DNA of 64,000 nt from Arsukibacterium ikkense (GTDB lineage Bacteria > Pseudomonadota > Gammaproteobacteria > Enterobacterales > Alteromonadaceae). Below the pieces are notes generated by a model that saw only the letters and a program-made list of their open reading frames with translations, made no database searches and was not told the origin of the DNA. The position numbers and the translations under genes are program-made. The DNA lies in assembly GCF_000987775.1 (NCBI RefSeq), contig NZ_LAHO01000019.1, forward strand, positions 21,057 to 85,056, given 5' to 3'. Below are positions 59,637 through 64,000 of this stretch, piece after piece. The first letter of the stretch is position 1; each line of letters opens with the position of its first letter.

Positions 59637-60947
59637 TTAGTTAGTGGCTTGCGGGTTCATTATTTCGTCGAAGGCAGCAGCTTGTTCAGTAACCTTAGCT
59701 TTCGCCAAAATCAACTCAATAGCCTGTTCTTCCAGCGCCACATTACGCATGCTTTGCATTAATTCTTTGTTGCCATGGTAGTACTGCACCACTTCCGCCG
59801 GATCTTCGTAAGCTGACGCTACGTTGGCGATAAGTTCTTCTACTTTGGCATTGTCTACTTTCAGCTCGTTAGTTTTGATCACTTCGCCTAATAACAAGCC
59901 TACCTTCACCCGATCTTTCGCCTGTTCTTCAAACAGTGACGCCGGTAATTCTGGTAATTGCTTAGCATCGACATTGTTACCAAAGCGCTGCAGTGCTTGC
60001 TTGCGCAGCACGTCGACTTCGCCGCCAATTAATGACTGTGGCACTTCAACTTCATTATTAGCCAGCAAGCCTTTAATAACCTGCTCTTTTACTTTGCCTT
60101 TAATGGTTTGCTTCAGCTCACGCTCCATGTTTTTACGCACTTCGGCTTTTAAGGCCTCAACGCTGGCTTCCGCTAAGCCAAACAGGGTAGCAAACTCGTC
60201 ATTTAATTCAGGCAGAACCTGCTCTTCAACAGTATTGACAGTAACCGCGAAGCTGGCCGCTTTACCTTTCAGGTTTTCTGCATGGTAATCTTCAGGGAAA
60301 GTCACTTCAACCGTCACTTTCTGTCCGGCTTTTTTGCCAACGACGCCGTCTTCAAAACCCGGGATCATCCGTCCTGCGCCTAATTCCAGCTGGAAGTTGC
60401 TGGCCTTACCGCCTTCAAATTCTTCACCATCAATAGAACCCACGAAATCCATGGTTACCCGGTCGCCAGTGGCTGCAGCACCTTTTTTGGCCTGCCATTT
60501 TGCATGTTGCTTACGCAGCGTTTCCAGCATCTTAGCCAGGTCATCTTCGCTAATATCAACCGCTGGCTTGTTTACTTCAATCTTTTCCAGATTAGCGACG
60601 GTGACTTCAGGGTACACTTCAAAGGTCGCTGCAAATTCTAAATCTTTACCCGCTGCCAACGCACCTGGTGCAAATGTTGGCGCACCAGCCGGGGTTAACT
60701 TATTCTCGATAATCGCTTCGTAGAATGACCGTTGCATTTGCTCAGAAGCAACTTCCTGCAACACAGCCTGACCGAAACGTTTCTGAATAATAGATACCGG
60801 CGCTTTACCCGGACGGAAACCATCAATACGCTGGCGTTTAGCCAGATCACGCAAACGGTTTTTTACTTCTGAATCAATTTTGTCAGCCGGCACAGTAATA
60901 GTTAAACGGCGCTCTAAACCCTGGGTGGTTTCCACAGAAACTTGCAT
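59637..60947 (-). CDS. tig: Trigger factor
   Basis: Trigger factor is a ribosome-bound chaperone and prolyl isomerase. The 436-residue protein has the N-terminal ribosome-binding domain with the signature RIDGFRPGKAPVSII (G-FRxGK-P). The FKBP-type PPIase domain (GDRVTMDFVGSIDGEEFEGGKA, PGFEDGVVGKKAGQ) follows. A helical C-terminal chaperone domain has VEVPQSLIGGEVDVLRKQALQ. CGAGGT precedes the ATG. tig-clpP-clpX-lon is the usual order. The 283 bases up to proA include its promoter and the proBA terminator. Confidence 0.97.
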   Translation of the reverse strand: MQVSVETTQGLERRLTITVPADKIDSEVKNRLRDLAKRQRIDGFRPGKAPVSIIQKRFGQAVLQEVASEQMQRSFYEAIIENKLTPAGAPTFAPGALAAGKDLEFAATFEVYPEVTVANLEKIEVNKPAVDISEDDLAKMLETLRKQHAKWQAKKGAAATGDRVTMDFVGSIDGEEFEGGKASNFQLELGAGRMIPGFEDGVVGKKAGQKVTVEVTFPEDYHAENLKGKAASFAVTVNTVEEQVLPELNDEFATLFGLAEASVEALKAEVRKNMERELKQTIKGKVKEQVIKGLLANNEVEVPQSLIGGEVDVLRKQALQRFGNNVDAKQLPELPASLFEEQAKDRVKVGLLLGEVIKTNELKVDNAKVEELIANVASAYEDPAEVVQYYHGNKELMQSMRNVALEEQAIELILAKAKVTEQAAAFDEIMNPQATN

Positions 60948-61117
60948 CTTGCTACCTCGAAATCAAAATCAGGCGTCTGAAATACGCCGTGCTTGTATGG
61001 CCGGGACTCGAAAATCTTAAGCTGAACCTGACCTGTTATAAAATTGGACGCGGCATTATAGCGGGCTAAATCCCCATAGTCGAGCCTTTCACCACGGTTG
61101 TTTTGACGGTTAATCTT

Positions 61118-61160
61118 GACAAAAAACAAAAAACAGACTTAGCACAATAAAACTAAGCCT
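61118..61160 (-). terminator. Intrinsic terminator of proBA
   Basis: On the minus strand GGCTTAG pairs with CTAAGTC (one G-T pair) across about 10 bases, followed by GTTTTTTGTTTTTTG. It lies about 70 bases past the proA stop. Confidence 0.6.
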
Positions 61161-61230
61161 GTTCAATAAGTTAGATGGCCATCAACCTGCATTATTGCAA
61201 ATTTTTGTTCACAATAAGCCAAGGCTAAGC

Positions 61231-62484
61231 TTAGCCGCGAACCTGGCCATTGCCGGTTACCACATATTTTTCGGTAGTCAGCGCTTCAAGCCCCATGGGC
61301 CCATAAGCGTGCAGCTTGCTGGTCGATATGCCTATTTCTGCACCTAAGCCCAGCTCACCGCCGTCGGAAAAACGCGACGAGGTATTATGCATGACTACGG
61401 CCGTGTCGACAGTGCGGATAAAGCGTTCAGCATTGGCCTGGTCAGCCGTGCAGATCACTTCGGTATGCTGGCTGCCAAAACGGTCGATATGAGTAATGGC
61501 CTCGTCCATGTCCGCCACCACTTTAACGGCTATTTCTGGCGCCAGATATTCCTGGCCAAACTCATCATCACTAATCGGCGATGCACCACTAAAATAGCCG
61601 ATGCTCTGGCCACAAGCATGCACTTTTACCTGATGCTCAGCCAGCGCTTTGGCTACCATTGGCAAGAAGTCAGCTGCCTGATGTTGATTCACCAGTAAGC
61701 CCTCCAGCGCATTACAGACTCCCGGCCGCTGTACTTTACCGTTTATCAGCAAATTTAAGGCCATCGTCAAATCGGCACTCTGGTCAACGTACAGATGACA
61801 GACGCCTTTATAATGCTGAATAACCGGTATACGACTATGTTCGGTGACAAAACGAATTAAGCCTTCACCGCCGCGCGGGATCACCAGATCGATAAACTGA
61901 TCCTGCTTCAACAGCGCCAACAGTAAATCCCGATCAGGATCCGGCACTATGGTAATGACTTCTGCTGGCAAATCGTGGTCACGTAATGCCTGGCGCATCG
62001 CCGCAGCAATCGCCAGACTGGTATTAATGGCTTCGCGGCCGCAACGTAAAATAACGGCATTACCTGATTTAAAGCACAGCGCGCCAGCGTCAGCTGTCAC
62101 ATTGGGCCTGGCTTCGTATATCATACAAATAACGCCTAACGGAATGCGGGTTTTCGCAATATTAATACCGTTGGGGCGCTGTTCAATTTGCCGGGTTAAA
62201 CCAACCGGATCTGGCAGCTGGATAATCTGCTCAATAGCCTGAGCCATAGCGTCAATTCGCTCAACATTTAACGTCAGGCGGTCAATCATTGCCGCACTGG
62301 TACCATTACTACCGGCCTGGGCCACTTCATCTTTGTTCGCCGCAATAATAGCCGGGGTGGCCTCACGAATGCGGTTAGCGAAGCTTTGTAACACAAAGTT
62401 TTTTTGCTCTGTTGATAACACAGCAACGGCTTTGGCAGCTTTAGCTGCCTGAGCAGCCAGCGTGGCTGCAACATCAGAAATCAT
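61231..62484 (-). CDS. proA: Gamma-glutamyl phosphate reductase
   Basis: ProA reduces glutamyl 5-phosphate to glutamate 5-semialdehyde with NADPH, the second step of proline synthesis. The 417-residue ALDH-fold protein has DRLTLNVERIDAMAQ and PLGVICMIYEARPNVTADA. FKSGNAVILRCGREAI and LVIPRGGEGLIRFV follow. The catalytic cysteine is in KVQRPGVCNALEGLLV, and LGLGAEIGISTSKLHAYGPMG comes near the end. The start overlaps proB by 4 bases (ATGA). proBA next to tig is not the E. coli layout. Confidence 0.97.
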   Translation of the reverse strand: MISDVAATLAAQAAKAAKAVAVLSTEQKNFVLQSFANRIREATPAIIAANKDEVAQAGSNGTSAAMIDRLTLNVERIDAMAQAIEQIIQLPDPVGLTRQIEQRPNGINIAKTRIPLGVICMIYEARPNVTADAGALCFKSGNAVILRCGREAINTSLAIAAAMRQALRDHDLPAEVITIVPDPDRDLLLALLKQDQFIDLVIPRGGEGLIRFVTEHSRIPVIQHYKGVCHLYVDQSADLTMALNLLINGKVQRPGVCNALEGLLVNQHQAADFLPMVAKALAEHQVKVHACGQSIGYFSGASPISDDEFGQEYLAPEIAVKVVADMDEAITHIDRFGSQHTEVICTADQANAERFIRTVDTAVVMHNTSSRFSDGGELGLGAEIGISTSKLHAYGPMGLEALTTEKYVVTGNGQVRG

Positions 62485-63602
62485 AATTTCTCCAATAACA
62501 TCATTTCACTACGGTGGATCACTGCATCACTACCAGCCGGACAATAGCCCAGACATTTTGGGATATCGCGGCTTTGCTGGCCTTTTATCGAAAAGAGCTC
62601 TGTCGCACTAAACCGGCTTACGCCTTTGGCAATACGACGGCTGCCCTTGGCACAGCGAATAATCACCGCATCACCTGAGTCAAACTCACCTTTTATCTGC
62701 ACGATACCACTGCTCAGTAATGAGGCGCCATGCTGGCTTAAAGCCTCAATACAGCCATCGTCAACCCAGATTTCGCCTTTGGCCCGCAAGGTGTGACGCA
62801 CCCAATGTTTTTTAGCCGGTAACGGTTTATGCTGGCCAAAAAATATGGTGCCAGGATTTTCACCCGCTAAAAGACACTGAAACGTTTCGGGCTGATGGCC
62901 ATCGACAATCAGGGTATCAATGCCATGCGCTGTGGCTTTCTCAGCCGCTTCTACCTTAGTGCGCATACCGCCGGTGCCCACTGCTGAAGCCGCGCCACCT
63001 GCCAGACTGAAAATAGCGGCATCTATGATGCTGACCTCAGGGATCAACGTCGCCAGCGGGTCTTTACCAGGATCTGCAGTATATAGTCCTTTTACATCTG
63101 AACAAATAATCAGCGCATCCGCATTAACCACGGTAGCAACCATAGCCGCCAGATTATCGTTGTCGCCGACTTTCAGCTCATCGGTGGCAATAGTATCGTT
63201 TTCATTAACTATAGGCAGCACCTGATGGTCCAGTAAGCGCCTTAAAGTATTTTGAATATTAACGTGCCGCACCCGGTCACTTAAATCGCCGTGAGTCAGC
63301 AGCACCTGAGCACAGGGAAAATCAAAACAACCAGACCAGAAATTCATCATTTGATTCTGCCCAACCGCCGCCATTGCGCGCTTTAACGCAATAGGCACCC
63401 GTTGATGCGAAAAATTAAAATGGTGGCGGCCTGCGGCGACACTGCCAGACGATACCAGAATAACTTCCCGGCCTTGTTGGCGACATTGGTGGATAAATTC
63501 AGCGATTGGACGTAAATATTGTTCGCTACATCCTTCATTGTCCGGCGCGATCAGGGCACTGCCCACCTTCAATACGATCCGACGCCAGCTTGGGTTTATC
63601 AT
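62481..63602 (-). CDS. proB: Glutamate 5-kinase
   Basis: ProB phosphorylates glutamate, the proline-inhibited first step. The 373-residue protein has an amino-acid-kinase domain (RIVLKVGSALIAP, VILVSSGSVAAGRHHF, PIVNENDTIATDELKVGDNDNLAAMVA, GTGGMRTKVEAA). A C-terminal PUA domain (EIWVDDGCIEALSQHGASLLSSGI) follows. The start is at 63602 after GGAGGAG, the best ribosome-binding site in the area; the longer frame to 63659 has none. It is coupled to proA. Confidence 0.97.
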   Translation of the reverse strand: MINPSWRRIVLKVGSALIAPDNEGCSEQYLRPIAEFIHQCRQQGREVILVSSGSVAAGRHHFNFSHQRVPIALKRAMAAVGQNQMMNFWSGCFDFPCAQVLLTHGDLSDRVRHVNIQNTLRRLLDHQVLPIVNENDTIATDELKVGDNDNLAAMVATVVNADALIICSDVKGLYTADPGKDPLATLIPEVSIIDAAIFSLAGGAASAVGTGGMRTKVEAAEKATAHGIDTLIVDGHQPETFQCLLAGENPGTIFFGQHKPLPAKKHWVRHTLRAKGEIWVDDGCIEALSQHGASLLSSGIVQIKGEFDSGDAVIIRCAKGSRRIAKGVSRFSATELFSIKGQQSRDIPKCLGYCPAGSDAVIHRSEMMLLEKL

Positions 63603-64000
63603 AACTCCTCCGTTATTTTGACCGCCGGCAGTATAGCAAAAATGGTAACCCGGCACCACCGGCTACCAGCACTGATCAGCAAAGCAGAGGAGAAAATAAG
63701 CATTATTATTCATTAATTTAGCATTAATCCGGTCAATACCGGCCAACTAAATGGTTATTTTTCAACCTAATAAACTGTAATTAAATTACAGTTTTAGGCG
63801 ATATCGGTCAGGTTAAATCAACAGCAGCAGCGACTGCATAAAGCTAACTACTATAGATTTGCTGAATAGTTGGTATAAACGGAATAATAATTTGAAATGA
63901 GCAAAATCAGGCAGAAAAGCGGGCCTAATTCAATTTAGCTAAAATGGTTGGTGTAAAAATTTGAATATTTAAACTTAAGGGAGAATGGTCGGTGATGCAG
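63603..64000. other. AT-rich non-coding stretch with a possible gene start at its end
   Basis: No credible coding frame spans this nearly 400-base gap upstream of proB. It contains a 23-bp palindrome (63772-63794) and probably the proB promoter. At the window edge, AAGGGAGA (63977-63984) is followed after 10 bases by ATGCAG (63995), so a plus-strand gene may begin here; its product cannot be judged. Confidence 0.4.
63772..63794. promoter_or_regulatory. 23-bp perfect palindrome, operator-like
   Basis: Two 11-base arms, AAACTGTAATT and AATTACAGTTT, flank a single central A. The arm length and one-base centre suit a dimeric repressor or activator. It is 170 bases upstream of proB and about 200 bases before the possible gene start at 63995. 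No known regulator consensus was recognised. Confidence 0.5.

Noticed and set aside
1..64000. tRNA, rRNA, CRISPR, prophage or insertion-sequence features
   Set aside because: Intergenic gaps are short and were read for cloverleafs, regular spacers, transposase motifs and terminal repeats; none was convincing. The one palindromic element (34089-34245) has no transposase.

Overview
The window reads as chromosomal backbone of a gammaproteobacterium of the Alteromonadales/Rheinheimera–Alishewanella type. The evidence is the gene content and order: sodium-type stator genes pomAB beside thiI and xseB-ispA-dxs; nrdR-ribD-ribBA-ribH-nusB-thiL-pgpA; tyrR near ycjF-ycjX-pspCBA/pspF; sapABCDF; and tig-clpP-clpX-lon-hupB-ppiD. 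No insertion sequence, prophage, CRISPR array, tRNA or rRNA gene was seen. Genus is an inference; no search was run.

Layout. Positions 1-4.6 kb: the 3' end of ettA, a periplasmic solute-binding protein, a DsbA-like lipoprotein, a small secreted protein behind a Fur-box-like site, gdhA and an alpha/beta hydrolase. 4.5-10 kb: btuB behind a cobalamin riboswitch, yajQ, a VanZ-like gene, panE and thiI. 10-15 kb: pomAB, divergent from xseB-ispA-dxs. 15-18 kb: a 1028-residue propeller/Y_Y_Y/GGDEF membrane sensor whose GGDEF signature is degenerate. 18-24.7 kb: glyA, then nrdR-ribD-ribBA-ribH-nusB, then thiL-pgpA, with intrinsic terminators dividing the units. 24.8-33.4 kb: dinB with a LexA box, a cold-shock gene, a DEAD-box helicase, a DUF2058 gene, a TraB/GumN protein, yafS-like/gloB/mltD and small genes of unknown function.

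33.4-42 kb is a complete phenylalanine/tyrosine degradation block: phhA and phhB (Phe to Tyr), hppD, hmgA, fahA and maiA (4-hydroxyphenylpyruvate to fumarate and acetoacetate). The regulator tyrR/phhR sits in the middle, and four TyrR-box-like 18-mers lie in the region. A methionine gamma-lyase gene follows. 42-52.5 kb holds the envelope-stress block ycjF-ycjX-pspC-pspB-pspA. It is divergent from pspF, which is translationally coupled to the sapABCDF peptide ABC transporter. The pspA promoter region has a sigma-54-like element and an IHF site.

52.5-63.6 kb: ppiD, hupB, lon (with a sigma-32-like promoter), clpX, clpP and tig (protein folding and proteolysis), then proBA (proline synthesis). 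The last 400 bases are AT-rich and non-coding, with a 23-bp palindrome and a possible gene start at the very end.

Most of the window is ordinary core genome. The points most worth a second look are the degenerate GGDEF sensor, the TyrR-box set, a nested palindromic element between maiA and fahA, the terminator that replaces a ribosome-binding site before thiL, and the missing ribE. Many start codons were reassigned from Shine-Dalgarno placement and family length; each case is stated in its entry.
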